Positions 17,882-26,781 of a stretch of DNA of 64,000 bases are shown piece by piece (within the stretch, counting starts at the first letter, position 1; every line of letters begins with the position of its first letter). The DNA is taken from the NCBI GenBank assembly GCA_963736425.1, contig CAVTOX010000003.1, positions 124,001-188,000 on the forward strand. Reading direction: 5' to 3'. This DNA is from Prado023 sp963736425. GTDB lineage: Bacteria > Actinomycetota > Actinomycetes > S36-B12 > CAIYMF01. The position numbers and the translations under genes are program-made. Below the pieces are notes generated by a model, which was not told where the DNA came from, made no database searches, and saw only the letters and a list, made by a program, of their open reading frames with translations.

Positions 17882-18756
17882 CAGGAGCGCTCCCGCGTCA
17901 GCCAGAGGGCGCCGGCCACGGCCAGGCCGGCACCTGCCAGCACCGGCATGCCCGGTCGAAGCACGGGGGCAAGCGCCAGGGCGAGCACTCCCGAGGCCAC
18001 AGCCAGCGCCCACGTCGACCGATCCACCAACCGGGGCCACAGCAGCGCGAGGAACCCGGCGGGGATCGCCGCATCCAGCCCCAGCACCTTCGGGTCGCTC
18101 AGCGACGCGGCTCCCACGGCGCCCAGCAGCGTTCCAAGGTTCCAGAGGACGAACACCGACCAGCCCGTGGCCCAGAACGCCCTGCGGGTGGCCGCAGGAT
18201 CACCCTCGTAGGCCAGGGCCATAGCGGTGGACTCGTCGATCGTGAACTGGGCCGCTCCCATCCGCCGCCAGCCCCGCAACCGCTCCGAGGGCCGTCCAGG
18301 CGGGCTGAGGACGGTCGCCAGATGCAGTCCGTACAGGCCGTTGCGCAGGCCCAGCAGCCAGGCGGTGATCACGGCGGCCACGAGCCCTCCCCCCGCCGCA
18401 ACCACACCGACGAACGCGAACTGCGAGGCGCCCGTGAACATCAGGGCGGACAGCGCCTGCGCCTGCAGCACGTTCAGCCCCGCGGCGACACTCACCGCAC
18501 CGAAGCTGATCGCGTACGCGCCCACGGCGATCCCGATCGACAGGGCGCGGGCGTTGATCCCGTCAGGGTCAGAGGCCGGGACGGCGGCCTCGACCGAGAC
18601 GTCGGCGACCACCGGGCCGTCGGCGTCGACCGGCACGTTCACCTCGGCAGGGACGCGGACGCTTCCTGTGACGTGGCCGCCCGCCACGGCGGGGACATCA
18701 GGATCGTCGCCCACCTCGCCCTGATCACCCGCAGCGGCCGGTGGTCCGACGCTCAC
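17881..18756 (-). CDS. azlC: Branched-chain amino acid exporter large subunit AzlC with N-terminal extension
   Basis: An integral membrane protein of 291 residues. The AzlC core begins around residue 67 (INARALSIGIAVGAYAISFGAVSVAAGL) and contains SALMFTGASQFAFVGV and RNGLYGLHLA. The first about 65 residues form an acidic, Val/Asp/Pro-rich extension without predicted structure, which is unusual; a later start cannot be excluded, but GTG 18756 overlaps the mnmA stop as GTGA. It forms an exporter with AzlD. Coupling to cysteine desulfurase and mnmA is probably transcriptional only. Confidence 0.9.
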   Translation of the reverse strand: MSVGPPAAAGDQGEVGDDPDVPAVAGGHVTGSVRVPAEVNVPVDADGPVVADVSVEAAVPASDPDGINARALSIGIAVGAYAISFGAVSVAAGLNVLQAQALSALMFTGASQFAFVGVVAAGGGLVAAVITAWLLGLRNGLYGLHLATVLSPPGRPSERLRGWRRMGAAQFTIDESTAMALAYEGDPAATRRAFWATGWSVFVLWNLGTLLGAVGAASLSDPKVLGLDAAIPAGFLALLWPRLVDRSTWALAVASGVLALALAPVLRPGMPVLAGAGLAVAGALWLTRERS

Positions 18757-19829
18757 GCGGCCCCACGCGCGATCGTGCCCGAACCCACCACCCGAGTGCC
18801 GTCGTAGAGCACAGCGGCCTGGCCTGGTGCCACCCCCCGAAGTGGGCTGGCCAACTCCACGACGAAGCCCGAATCATCAGCCGTCACCACCGCGGGGATC
18901 TCCTCGCCGTGCGCCCGCACCTGCACGCCCACGGGAGCCGACCCATCCAACGCCGGCCCGCACCACCGGGGCCGGATCGCCGAGATCCGGTGCACGTCGA
19001 GCATGGCCGCCGTTCCCACGGACACCCGACGACTCGCGATGTCCACATCGACCACGTACCGCCGAGCCCCGTCCGGTGCGGGATTGCCCAGGCCGACACC
19101 GCGCCGCTGGCCGACCGTGAACGCATAGGCACCCTCGTGCGCGCCCACCACCACACCGGTCTCAGCGTCGATGATCTCCCCGGGTGCGGCGCCCAGCCGC
19201 GCCTGCAGGAACCCGGCGGTGTCGCCCGTGGGGATGAAGCAGATGTCGTGGCTGTCGGGCTTTGCCGCCACCGCCAGGCCCATCGCCGTGGCCTCGGCGC
19301 GCACATCGGACTTCAGCGAGCCGCCCAGCGGGAACATGCAGCCGGCGATCTGCTCGGCGTCGAGGACACCGAGAACATAGGACTGGTCCTTGCCCGGGTC
19401 CACGGCTCGGTGCAGCTCCCGCCCGTTCGGCCCCTCGACCAGCTGCGCGTAGTGCCCGGTGCAGACTGCGTCGAACCCCAGTGCCCGAGCACGGTCCAGG
19501 ACGGCGGCGAACTTGATCCGCTCGTTGCAGCGCAGGCACGGGTTGGGCGTCCGGCCCGCGGCGTACTCGGCCAGGAAGTCATCCACGACGTCGGCGGAGA
19601 ACTCCTGCGACATGTCCCACACGTAGAACGGGATGCCCAGGAGATCGGCGGCACGCCAGGCGTCGCGGGAGTCCTCGATGGTGCAGCACCCGCGCGCACC
19701 GGATCGGTAGGACTCCGGGTTGCGCGACAGGGCCAGGTGCACTCCGGTGACCTCGTGACCGGCCGCCACAGCCCGGGCCGCGGCCACGGCTGAGTCGACG
19801 CCGCCGGACATGGCGGCCAGGACCTTCAC
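18753..19829 (-). CDS. mnmA: tRNA 2-thiouridylase MnmA
   Basis: MnmA thiolates the wobble uridine (s2U34) of Lys, Glu and Gln tRNAs using sulfur relayed from a cysteine desulfurase. It has 358 residues from GTG 19829, one base after the stop of the desulfurase gene. The PP-loop SGGVDS (residues 8-13) binds ATP; catalytic Cys98 lies in PNPCLRCNE and Cys197 in HDICFIP. An upstream frame extends to 20024 but lies inside the desulfurase gene and is rejected. The adjacency of sulfur donor and thiolase is the usual actinobacterial arrangement. Confidence 0.96.
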   Translation of the reverse strand: MKVLAAMSGGVDSAVAAARAVAAGHEVTGVHLALSRNPESYRSGARGCCTIEDSRDAWRAADLLGIPFYVWDMSQEFSADVVDDFLAEYAAGRTPNPCLRCNERIKFAAVLDRARALGFDAVCTGHYAQLVEGPNGRELHRAVDPGKDQSYVLGVLDAEQIAGCMFPLGGSLKSDVRAEATAMGLAVAAKPDSHDICFIPTGDTAGFLQARLGAAPGEIIDAETGVVVGAHEGAYAFTVGQRRGVGLGNPAPDGARRYVVDVDIASRRVSVGTAAMLDVHRISAIRPRWCGPALDGSAPVGVQVRAHGEEIPAVVTADDSGFVVELASPLRGVAPGQAAVLYDGTRVVGSGTIARGAA

Positions 19830-19830
19830 C

Positions 19831-21042
19831 TCAGCCCCCGTCGCGGACAGCGGCCGCCATCTGTGCGCTGATCCGGACCTGACCTGCGCGCCCGGCACGC
19901 GCCAGGGCAGCGGGCAGGGCTGCCACGAGCGCGTCCACATCGGCCCTGGTCGAGGTGTGCCCGAGGCTGAAGCGCAATGACGATCGCGCACGCACCGGAT
20001 CGATGCCCATGGCCAGCAGGACATGGCTGGGCTCGGGCACCCCGGCGCTGCATGCGGAGCCCATCGACACCTCGACGCCTGCGGCGTCCAGGAGCATCAG
20101 CAGCGCGTCGCTCTCGCACCCGGGGAACGAGACGTGGGCGTTGCCGGGGAGCCGGGCGTCGAGCCCGCCGACCGCGCCGTTGACAATCGCATCAGGGGCC
20201 AGGTCCAGAACCTGGGCGAACAGCTCATCGCGAAGGGCAGCCGTTCGAGCGGAGCGCTCCGCGACGTCTCCGAGCACATGCTCGACAGCCGCGGCGAACC
20301 CCACGAGCGCGGGCACATCGAGCGTCCCCGAACGGACCTGACGCTCCTGCCCCCCTCCGTGGGTCAGCGGCGTGAGCTCGAGTCCGCGCCGCGCGATGAG
20401 CGCCCCGACTCCCAGCGGCCCGCCCAGCTTGTGGGCGGAGATGGCCATCGTGTCCGGCAGGGTCGCGTCCACCGGGATCGACCCGACCGCCTGCACGGCG
20501 TCCACATGCAGCGGGACCCCGGCACCGGCGCATGCTGCGGCGATCTGCGCGATCGGCTGGACGGTGCCGACCTCGTTGTTGGCCCACATGACGGCCACGA
20601 GCGCCGTCTGACGCGGATGCGCGTCCAGCTCGGCGCGGAGCTGGTCCACGTCGACCCGGCCCTCAGAGTCGACGTCGAGCCAGACCACCTCGGCGCCCTC
20701 GTGCTCACCCAGCCAGTGGACCGGGTCGAGGACGGCGTGGTGCTCGATCCTTGAGGCCAGCACGCGACGTCGCCCAGGGTCCTGCGCGGTGCGCGACCAC
20801 CAGAGTCCCTTGACAGCCAGGTTGTCGGCCTCGGTGCCCCCTGCGGTGAAGATCACCTCACTGGGAGTGACGCCGAGCGCACCGGCGATCGTCTCGCGCG
20901 ACTCCTCGACCCGCCGGCGGGCAGCGCGGCCGGAGGCATGCAGCGACGATGCGTTCCCCGTGTCCGACAGGGCCCCGATCATGGCCTCGCGGGCGCAGTC
21001 CAGCAGCGGTGTGGTCGCCGCATGGTCGAGGTAGGTGCTCAT
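19831..21042 (-). CDS. Cysteine desulfurase (NifS/IscS family)
   Basis: A PLP enzyme of 403 residues that moves sulfur from cysteine to an active-site cysteine. It starts at ATG 21042 with GGGGGA 3 nt upstream; a frame reaching 21069 is less likely. The N-terminus STYLDHAATTP is typical. The PLP-binding Lys205 lies in ISAHKLGG and the persulfide Cys331 in GSACSAG. It feeds MnmA, directly downstream, and probably Fe-S assembly. It heads the operon desulfurase-mnmA-azlC-azlD, separated from etfA by 142 bp with a hairpin. Confidence 0.95.
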   Translation of the reverse strand: MSTYLDHAATTPLLDCAREAMIGALSDTGNASSLHASGRAARRRVEESRETIAGALGVTPSEVIFTAGGTEADNLAVKGLWWSRTAQDPGRRRVLASRIEHHAVLDPVHWLGEHEGAEVVWLDVDSEGRVDVDQLRAELDAHPRQTALVAVMWANNEVGTVQPIAQIAAACAGAGVPLHVDAVQAVGSIPVDATLPDTMAISAHKLGGPLGVGALIARRGLELTPLTHGGGQERQVRSGTLDVPALVGFAAAVEHVLGDVAERSARTAALRDELFAQVLDLAPDAIVNGAVGGLDARLPGNAHVSFPGCESDALLMLLDAAGVEVSMGSACSAGVPEPSHVLLAMGIDPVRARSSLRFSLGHTSTRADVDALVAALPAALARAGRAGQVRISAQMAAAVRDGG

Positions 21043-21131
21043 GGTCCCCCAATCGTAGGCGAGCCTCATGGAACTGGCGTTGCGCTCGGCCCTCGGGCCT
21101 CTGGGAGCCAGGGGTGGGGCCCCACGGACAG

Positions 21132-21169
21132 CACCGCGGGGCCAGACCTGATGGCCGGACCCCGCGGTG
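21132..21169 (-). terminator. Hairpin downstream of etfA
   Basis: CACCGCGGGG (21132-21141) and CCCCGCGGTG (21160-21169) are perfect 10-bp complements with a loop of 18 nt that contains a small inner GCC/GGC stem. It lies 16-53 nt past the etfA stop and probably ends the etfBA transcript before the desulfurase gene. Confidence 0.65.
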
Positions 21170-21184
21170 GAGCGTGCTGTCGTG

Positions 21185-22138
21185 TCAGCCCTTGCGCTTG
21201 GCGACCTCGTCGGTCAGCTGCGGGACGACCACGAACAGGTCACCGACGACACCGAAGTCAGCGAGCTCGAAGATCGGCGCCTCCGCGTCCTTGTTGACCA
21301 CGATCACGGTCTTCGACGTCTGCATGCCGGCCCGGTGCTGGATAGCGCCGGAGATCCCGTTGGCGACGTACAGCTGCGGGGCGACGGTCTTGCCGGTCTG
21401 GCCGACCTGGAACTGGTGGGGGTACCAGCCGGCGTCGGTGGCGGCACGCGATGCGCCGACAGCGGCACCCAGCGAGTCGGCCAGCGCCTCGATGACGCCG
21501 AAGCCCTCGGCCCCGCCCACGCCACGCCCACCGGAGACCACGACTGCAGCCTCGGCGAGGTCGGGACGGCCGCCCTTGGCCTGCACGACCCGATCGGTGA
21601 TGCGTGCCGACTTGGCGGCATCCGAGAGCTCGACGGTGACGTCGACGCGGGTACCGGCAGCCGGTGAGGCCTCGGGGGCGGTGCTGTTGGGACGGACGGT
21701 GATGATCGGGGTGCCCACCGCCACCTTGGACTTCACGACCGTGGCGCCGCCGAAGACCGACTGCGTCGCGGTGCCGTCAGCAGCCACGTCGACGGCGTCG
21801 GTGATGATCCCGGAGCCGGACTTGATGGCCAGGCGTGCAGCCACCTCCTTGCCCTCGGCGGTGCTGGCCACGAGGACCGCCGCCGGGGACTTCTCAGCCA
21901 CGAGCTTGGCCAGGACCTCGGCCTTGGGCGCCACCGGATGCGCGGTGAGCTCGGCGGCGTCGGCGACGTAGACCGTCACCGCACCGTGCTCGGCCAGGCC
22001 CGGGATCGCCGCGTCAGCGCCGGCGCCCACAAGCACGGCGGCGGGCTCGCCGATGCGCTTGGCCAGGGTCAGCAACTCGTAGGTGACCTTCTTCACATTG
22101 CCGTCGACGTGCTCGACGAGCACAAGTACTTCAGCCAT
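21185..22138 (-). CDS. etfA: Electron transfer flavoprotein alpha subunit
   Basis: A 317-residue FAD-binding subunit of ETF, which takes electrons from acyl-CoA and other dehydrogenases. The C-terminal FAD domain shows the diagnostic sequence VVSGGRGVGG, then QVGQTGKTVAPQLY, GISGAIQHRAGM and VNKDAEAPIFELADFGVVGD. It follows etfB after 11 nt, forming an operon. The position next to the cysteine desulfurase matches Rv3028c/Rv3029c beside Rv3025c in M. tuberculosis. Confidence 0.96.
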   Translation of the reverse strand: MAEVLVLVEHVDGNVKKVTYELLTLAKRIGEPAAVLVGAGADAAIPGLAEHGAVTVYVADAAELTAHPVAPKAEVLAKLVAEKSPAAVLVASTAEGKEVAARLAIKSGSGIITDAVDVAADGTATQSVFGGATVVKSKVAVGTPIITVRPNSTAPEASPAAGTRVDVTVELSDAAKSARITDRVVQAKGGRPDLAEAAVVVSGGRGVGGAEGFGVIEALADSLGAAVGASRAATDAGWYPHQFQVGQTGKTVAPQLYVANGISGAIQHRAGMQTSKTVIVVNKDAEAPIFELADFGVVGDLFVVVPQLTDEVAKRKG

Positions 22139-22149
22139 TGCTGGGCTCC

Positions 22150-22929
22150 TCAGATGAACTTCTGCGCGGACAGGAAATCGGCGATGGCGACGCCACCGTT
22201 GCCTTCATCGGTGACGATCGTGCCCTTGGCCTTCGGCGGCCGGGCGGCAGCCTCGTCAACGACCGACCACGCGGCGGCCAGGCCGACCTCGCTGGCAGCG
22301 ACGCCCAGCCCGGCCAGATCCAGGGTCTCGACCGGCTTCTTCTTGGCGGCCATGATGCCCTTGAAGGACGGGTAGCGGGGCTCGTTGATCTTCTCGACCA
22401 CGCTGACCACGGCCGGCAGCGACGCCTCAACGACGTCGTAGCCGTACTCGGTCACGCGGTTCGTGGTGACCGTTGTGCCGTCCACCGTGACGGAGTTGCA
22501 GAAGGTGAGCTGCGGCAGGCCCAGGCGCTCGGCCACCATCGCCGGCACCACCGACATGCGCGCATCGGTCGACTCGCAGCCGAGGATCACCAGGTCGGCG
22601 TCACGGCCCTTGATGGCCGTGGCCAGCGCCAGGGATGTGGCAACCGCATCCGAGCCGTGCAGGCCGTCATCGAGGATGTGCACACCCGAGTCAGCGCCCA
22701 TCGACAGCGCCTTGCGGATGGTGTCGGTGGCCTGGGCCGGGCCCATGGACAGGACGACCACCTCGCCGCCGTGCGCCTCGATCAGCCGCAGGGCCTCCTC
22801 GATGGCGTACTCGTCGATCTCATTCATCACGGCATCCACCGAGCCGCGGTCCAACGTGTTGTCGGCGGGGCTGAGCGACTTCTCCGCCCAACTGTCCGGG
22901 ACCTGCTTCACACAGACAACGATCTTCAT
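22150..22929 (-). CDS. etfB: Electron transfer flavoprotein beta subunit
   Basis: A 259-residue partner of EtfA carrying the AMP site. It starts at ATG 22929 as MKIVVCVKQVPDSWAEK. The signature region near residues 112-140 reads AIKGRDADLVILGCESTD, and EYAIEEALRLIEAHGGEV is typical. A frame extending to 22965 is not needed. A perfect 14-bp palindrome at 23032-23045, about 103 bp before the start, is a candidate operator. It is the first gene of etfBA. Confidence 0.96.
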   Translation of the reverse strand: MKIVVCVKQVPDSWAEKSLSPADNTLDRGSVDAVMNEIDEYAIEEALRLIEAHGGEVVVLSMGPAQATDTIRKALSMGADSGVHILDDGLHGSDAVATSLALATAIKGRDADLVILGCESTDARMSVVPAMVAERLGLPQLTFCNSVTVDGTTVTTNRVTEYGYDVVEASLPAVVSVVEKINEPRYPSFKGIMAAKKKPVETLDLAGLGVAASEVGLAAAWSVVDEAAARPPKAKGTIVTDEGNGGVAIADFLSAQKFI

Positions 22930-23031
22930 GGTCGCGTCGTCGACCTCTCTCATCGCCCAGAGCACCCATGGGGTGCGCCGGTGGCCAGTTCGTTCGATCC
23001 GCTGGGCGAATCTGCCGCCCGCAACGTCATA

Positions 23032-23045
23032 TTACCCGCGGGTAA
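23032..23045. promoter_or_regulatory. Perfect palindrome TTACCCGCGGGTAA, candidate operator
   Basis: A 14-bp perfect palindrome lies in the 233-bp divergent region between etfB (103 bp away) and the glycosyltransferase (118 bp away). On the minus strand it is followed at once by the AT-rich TATGAC, so it probably overlaps the etfB promoter. TTAC...GTAA palindromes are typical TetR-family operators controlling acyl-CoA and electron-transfer genes. The regulator is not in the window by any direct evidence. Confidence 0.6.
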
Positions 23046-23162
23046 CAAGTGCTGCTGATCGGGTCAATCGTAGGCGGGGTCCCACGACGTCCGCGCAGCC
23101 CCCCGACCCGCATCCACGGGCCGAAGGTCCCGGGCCCCCGCAAGGCGTACGCTTCGTGACCG

Positions 23163-24452
23163 ATGCGCATCCTTCACCTGACCTGGGAGTACCCACCCGT
23201 GATGTACGGGGGGCTGGGTCGCCATGTCCACGCGCTTGCCAATGCGCAGGCAACCAACGGCCACGACGTGGTCGTGATCACCCAGGCACCGAACTCCGCC
23301 GCGCCGGCTCGGGTGCCCTGGGGCTCGACCGGCCCGGTCCGGGTCCTGCGCGCGACCATCGACCCGTCCACGCACGACCCACGCGACCTGCTGGCCCACG
23401 TCGCGGAGATGGAGTGCGAGTTCACCGGTCACGGCAACGCGCTGCTGGCCGACTGGCAGCCGGACGTCATCCACGCCCATGACTGGATGGTGGCGCACGC
23501 CGCCGTCGCCCTGCGCCAGCGCTGCGGGGCACCGCTGACCTCCACGATCCACGCCACGGAGGCCGGGCGGAACCGGGGATGGGTCCACACCGACCTGTCC
23601 ACCTCGATCCACGCCATCGAGTGGTGGCTGGCCAACACCTCGGATGCGGTCATCACCTGCTCACGCACGATGCGCGATGAGGTGCGCACGCTGTTCGGTG
23701 TCGATTCCGCGCATGTGGTGCCCAACGGGATCGAGCCGGTCGACTGGCAGCGTCCCGAGTTCGAGACCGCACGGATCAGCAGCGAGAACGCCGACGCCCA
23801 TCCCCTGATCGCCTACACCGGCCGGGTCGAGTGGGAGAAGGGCGTGCAGACGCTCGTGTCGGCGATGCCGGCACTGCGACGGTCATTTCCGGGCATCCGG
23901 CTGCTGGTCGCGGGCCGGGGCACCTACCTCGACGAGGTGCAGCGCCACGCCACGCACCTCGGGCTGGATGGTTCGGTCAGGTTCCTCGGGTGGGTCAGCG
24001 AGGAGGACCTTCGGGCGATCGTCGCTGCTGCGGATCTGGCCGTCGCCCCGAGCCTGTACGAGCCGTTCGGCCTGGTCGCCCTGGAGGCCGCCGCCATCGG
24101 GACGCCGCTGGTGGTGTCCCGAACCGGTGGGTTGGCGGAGTTCGCCGACGATGACCGGCGCGCACTGACGTTCACCCCCGGTGACGCCGACAGCCTCGTG
24201 CACGCCGTCAGCACGGCGTTGGCCGACCCCGGGGCCACGCACGAGCGGGCCGAGCGCGCCCGGGAGGCGGTCCTGGCCGACTACGACTGGCGCGACCTCG
24301 CCCGGCGGACCACCGACGTCTACGCCGAGGCGCGCGCCAACCAGGGCATCGGTCCCGAGGACCCACTGCACCACGAGGCCGACGCCCGGAACGCGCTGAC
24401 GCCACCGCGCTTCGACGCCCCGCCGGGCAGGCTCCTGGACGTCGCGCAGTGA
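23163..24452 (+). CDS. GT4 glycosyltransferase, glycogen/alpha-glucan synthase type
   Basis: A 429-residue GT-B glycosyltransferase from ATG 23163. The N-terminus MRILHLTWEYPPVMYGGLGRH carries the nucleotide-sugar loop of glycogen-synthase-like enzymes. The C-terminal domain shows YTGRVEWEKG and the EPFGLVALE motif (Glu300 and Glu308). Its location, divergent from etfBA, matches Rv3032 of M. tuberculosis, an alpha-1,4-glucosyltransferase for methylglucose lipopolysaccharide and glycogen. The donor (ADP- or UDP-glucose) cannot be told. The stop overlaps the next gene by 4 bases (GTGA). Confidence 0.9.
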   Translation: MRILHLTWEYPPVMYGGLGRHVHALANAQATNGHDVVVITQAPNSAAPARVPWGSTGPVRVLRATIDPSTHDPRDLLAHVAEMECEFTGHGNALLADWQPDVIHAHDWMVAHAAVALRQRCGAPLTSTIHATEAGRNRGWVHTDLSTSIHAIEWWLANTSDAVITCSRTMRDEVRTLFGVDSAHVVPNGIEPVDWQRPEFETARISSENADAHPLIAYTGRVEWEKGVQTLVSAMPALRRSFPGIRLLVAGRGTYLDEVQRHATHLGLDGSVRFLGWVSEEDLRAIVAAADLAVAPSLYEPFGLVALEAAAIGTPLVVSRTGGLAEFADDDRRALTFTPGDADSLVHAVSTALADPGATHERAERAREAVLADYDWRDLARRTTDVYAEARANQGIGPEDPLHHEADARNALTPPRFDAPPGRLLDVAQ

Positions 24453-25246
24453 CCCCCGGCGTCGGCCTGCGTGGCCAGCGCCCACCGGGCCTGACCCGGG
24501 GCATGATCGTGGCTGAGATCCTGATCGTCCTGGCGCTGTCGCTGGGCCGATCCGGGATCTACTCGATCGTCAGCTTCTTGGCCGACCTCACCAGCGGCAC
24601 CCCCCTGGCAGGGCAGTCTGCCGTCCTCAACAACACACTGGCCCCGGGGCGCCCGCTGCTCGACCTAGTCCGCCAGGTGCTGCGCATCGCCTTCGCCCTG
24701 GCCCCGGTGGCCCTGGTCTGGTACCTGCTGGTGCGCTCGGGTGAGGGGGTGCGTGCCATCGGCCTGGACCTGACGCAGCCAGGCCGGGATCTGCTGCGCG
24801 GCGCAGGCCTGGCTGCGGTGGTCGGTGGCATCGGCCTGGTCGGCTACCTGGTGGCCTACGAGGCAGGGGTCAACCTGGCGGTCGTCGCCCAGGCGCTGCC
24901 CGACCAGTGGTGGCGCTGGCCGGTGCTGATCGGCGCGGCTCTGCAGAACTCCATCGTCGAGGAGGTCATCGTCGTCGCGTTCGTGATGCGGCGTCTCACC
25001 CAGCTCGGGTGGGCGCCCTGGGCGACGATCTCCGCCAGTGCGGTGGTGCGGGGCAGCTACCACCTGTACCAGGGCATCGGCGGGCTGCTGGGCAACATGG
25101 CCATGGGTGCGTTCTTCGGCTGGTTGTTCGTGCGCTGGGGCCGGGTGCTGCCCTTGATCGTCGCCCACGCGCTCATCGACATCGTGGCGTTCATCGGATA
25201 TGCCGTGCTCGAGGGCCGGGTCACCTGGCTTCCATCAGCCGGCTGA
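24449..25246 (+). CDS. CPBP family intramembrane metalloprotease-like protein
   Basis: A 265-residue membrane protein with about seven hydrophobic segments. The CPBP/Abi (CAAX-protease-like) signature is present as EEVIVVAFVMRRL near residue 170, YHLYQG near 207, and HALID near 243. Bacterial relatives act in membrane proteolysis or bacteriocin immunity, but most are uncharacterised. GTG 24449 overlaps the glycosyltransferase stop, so the two are co-translated. No signal peptide is cleaved, and no obvious substrate is encoded nearby. Confidence 0.88.
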   Translation: MTPGVGLRGQRPPGLTRGMIVAEILIVLALSLGRSGIYSIVSFLADLTSGTPLAGQSAVLNNTLAPGRPLLDLVRQVLRIAFALAPVALVWYLLVRSGEGVRAIGLDLTQPGRDLLRGAGLAAVVGGIGLVGYLVAYEAGVNLAVVAQALPDQWWRWPVLIGAALQNSIVEEVIVVAFVMRRLTQLGWAPWATISASAVVRGSYHLYQGIGGLLGNMAMGAFFGWLFVRWGRVLPLIVAHALIDIVAFIGYAVLEGRVTWLPSAG

Positions 25247-25260
25247 GCCAGACTGCCACC

Positions 25261-25554
25261 ATGTCCGAGCAGCCGAACGACCCCCAGCAGGTCCATGTCT
25301 CCCTTGAGATGCCCGATGCCCACAAGGGCGGGGTGTGGGCCAACTTCGCCCGGGTCTCGCACAGCCCGTACGAGTTCACACTGGACTTCGCCCGCATCGA
25401 TTTCGCGACCGCACCTGAGATGCAGGGTGTCGTTGTGGCCCGCGTGAACCTGTCGCCGTTGATGGTCACCCAGCTGATCGAGGCCCTCGAGACCAACTGG
25501 TCCACCTACGCGCAGAAGGCGATGCCCCGCGAGGTCGACGGCCCCGCCTCATAG
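25261..25554 (+). CDS. DUF3467 protein
   Basis: A 97-residue soluble protein from ATG 25261, 14 nt after the CPBP gene. The core WANFARVSHSPYEFTLDF and ARVNLSPLMVTQLIEALETN match the DUF3467 family found across bacteria and archaea. Its function is unknown. Probably it is co-transcribed with the glycosyltransferase and CPBP genes. The 137 bp that follow, before the dehydrogenase operon, hold its likely promoter; I recognise nothing else there. Confidence 0.85.
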   Translation: MSEQPNDPQQVHVSLEMPDAHKGGVWANFARVSHSPYEFTLDFARIDFATAPEMQGVVVARVNLSPLMVTQLIEALETNWSTYAQKAMPREVDGPAS

Positions 25555-25691
25555 GGGCGCCGCCGCGCGCGGCTCCGGCCCGGGCGCTCCATCGGGCCAC
25601 GAGTGCTCCTCTCCTGAGATGCTTCGCCAGTGGGGGCGCACGGCGGTGACACCTGCCGCGGTGCACCCATCCGGGAGGAGGCCCGCGCAGG

Positions 25692-26780
25692 ATGTCCATC
25701 GATGGTGGGCCCGAGCTCGTCCAGCTGCTCACCCCTGAGGGGGTGCTGGTCGAGCACCCCGACTACGCGCTGTCCCTGACCGATTCCGCCTGGCGCCACC
25801 GCTACACCGACCTGGTGATGGTCCGCCGGCTCGACGCCGAGGCCACCGCCCTGCAGCGCCATGGCGAGCTCGGGCTCTGGGCGCCCTGCCAGGGCCAGGA
25901 GGCCGCCCAGGTGGGTGCGGCCCGGGCGACGCGAGCCACCGACCGGATCTTCCCCACGTACCGCGAGCACGGGATGGCCTACGTGCGCGGTGTCGACCCG
26001 GTCACGCTGCTGGGGCTGTTCCGCGGGACCACGCTCGGCGGCTGGGACCCGGCCGACCACGGGTTCAGCCTCTACACGATCGTCATCGGCGACCAGACCC
26101 TGCACGCGGTCGGCTACGGCATGGGGATCCAGCGCGACGGCGCCGACGATGCCGTGGTGGTCTGCTTCGGCGACGGGGCATCGTCCCAGGGTGACGTGGC
26201 CGAGGCCTTCGTGTACGCCGCGGTCAATGACGCGCCGGTGGTGTTCTTCTGCCAGAACAACCAGTGGGCGATCTCCGAGCCGCTGGAGCGCCAGACCCGG
26301 ATCCCGCTGTTCAAGCGGGCCGCAGGTTATGGCTTCCCAGGCGTCCGCGTCGACGGCAACGACGTGCTGGCCGTTGAGGCCGTCGTGACTGCGGCACTCG
26401 ACCGGGCGCGCGGAGGCGGTGGCCCCACCCTCGTGGAGGCCTTCACCTACCGCATGGGTGCGCACACCACCTCCGATGACCCCACCCGCTACCGGACGAC
26501 GGCCGAGGGTGAGGCCTGGAAGCTCAAGGACCCGATCGAGCGGGTGCGGGCGCACATCTCCCGCTCGGGGATCGCCGATGCGACGTTCCTCGCTGAGGTT
26601 GACGCCGGTGCCGACGCGCTCGGTGAGCACATGCGCGCCGCCTGCCGGGCGATGCCAGATCCGGTGCCGCTGTCCATGTTCGACCACCTGTACGCCGCCC
26701 AGCATCCGGTTGTTGACCGCGACCGGGCCTGGCTCTCGGCCTACCTCGCAGACTTCGCCGACTCCGGACGGGGGCACTGA
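25692..26780 (+). CDS. 2-oxoacid dehydrogenase E1 component, alpha subunit
   Basis: The ThDP-binding alpha subunit of a heterotetrameric E1, 362 residues. The ThDP motif GDGASSQGDVAEAF starts near residue 160 and ends in FFCQNNQWA. YRMGAHTTSDDPTRYR corresponds to the phosphorylation-loop region seen in both pyruvate and branched-chain complexes. ATG 25692 is preceded by GGGAGGAGG at a long distance and CAGGA nearer. It is first in an E1alpha-E1beta-E2 operon. Sequence alone does not settle pyruvate versus branched-chain 2-oxoacids; the alphabeta architecture in actinobacteria, which also have an AceE-type PDH, favours the branched-chain type. Confidence 0.92.
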   Translation: MSIDGGPELVQLLTPEGVLVEHPDYALSLTDSAWRHRYTDLVMVRRLDAEATALQRHGELGLWAPCQGQEAAQVGAARATRATDRIFPTYREHGMAYVRGVDPVTLLGLFRGTTLGGWDPADHGFSLYTIVIGDQTLHAVGYGMGIQRDGADDAVVVCFGDGASSQGDVAEAFVYAAVNDAPVVFFCQNNQWAISEPLERQTRIPLFKRAAGYGFPGVRVDGNDVLAVEAVVTAALDRARGGGGPTLVEAFTYRMGAHTTSDDPTRYRTTAEGEAWKLKDPIERVRAHISRSGIADATFLAEVDAGADALGEHMRAACRAMPDPVPLSMFDHLYAAQHPVVDRDRAWLSAYLADFADSGRGH

Positions 26781-26781
26781 C

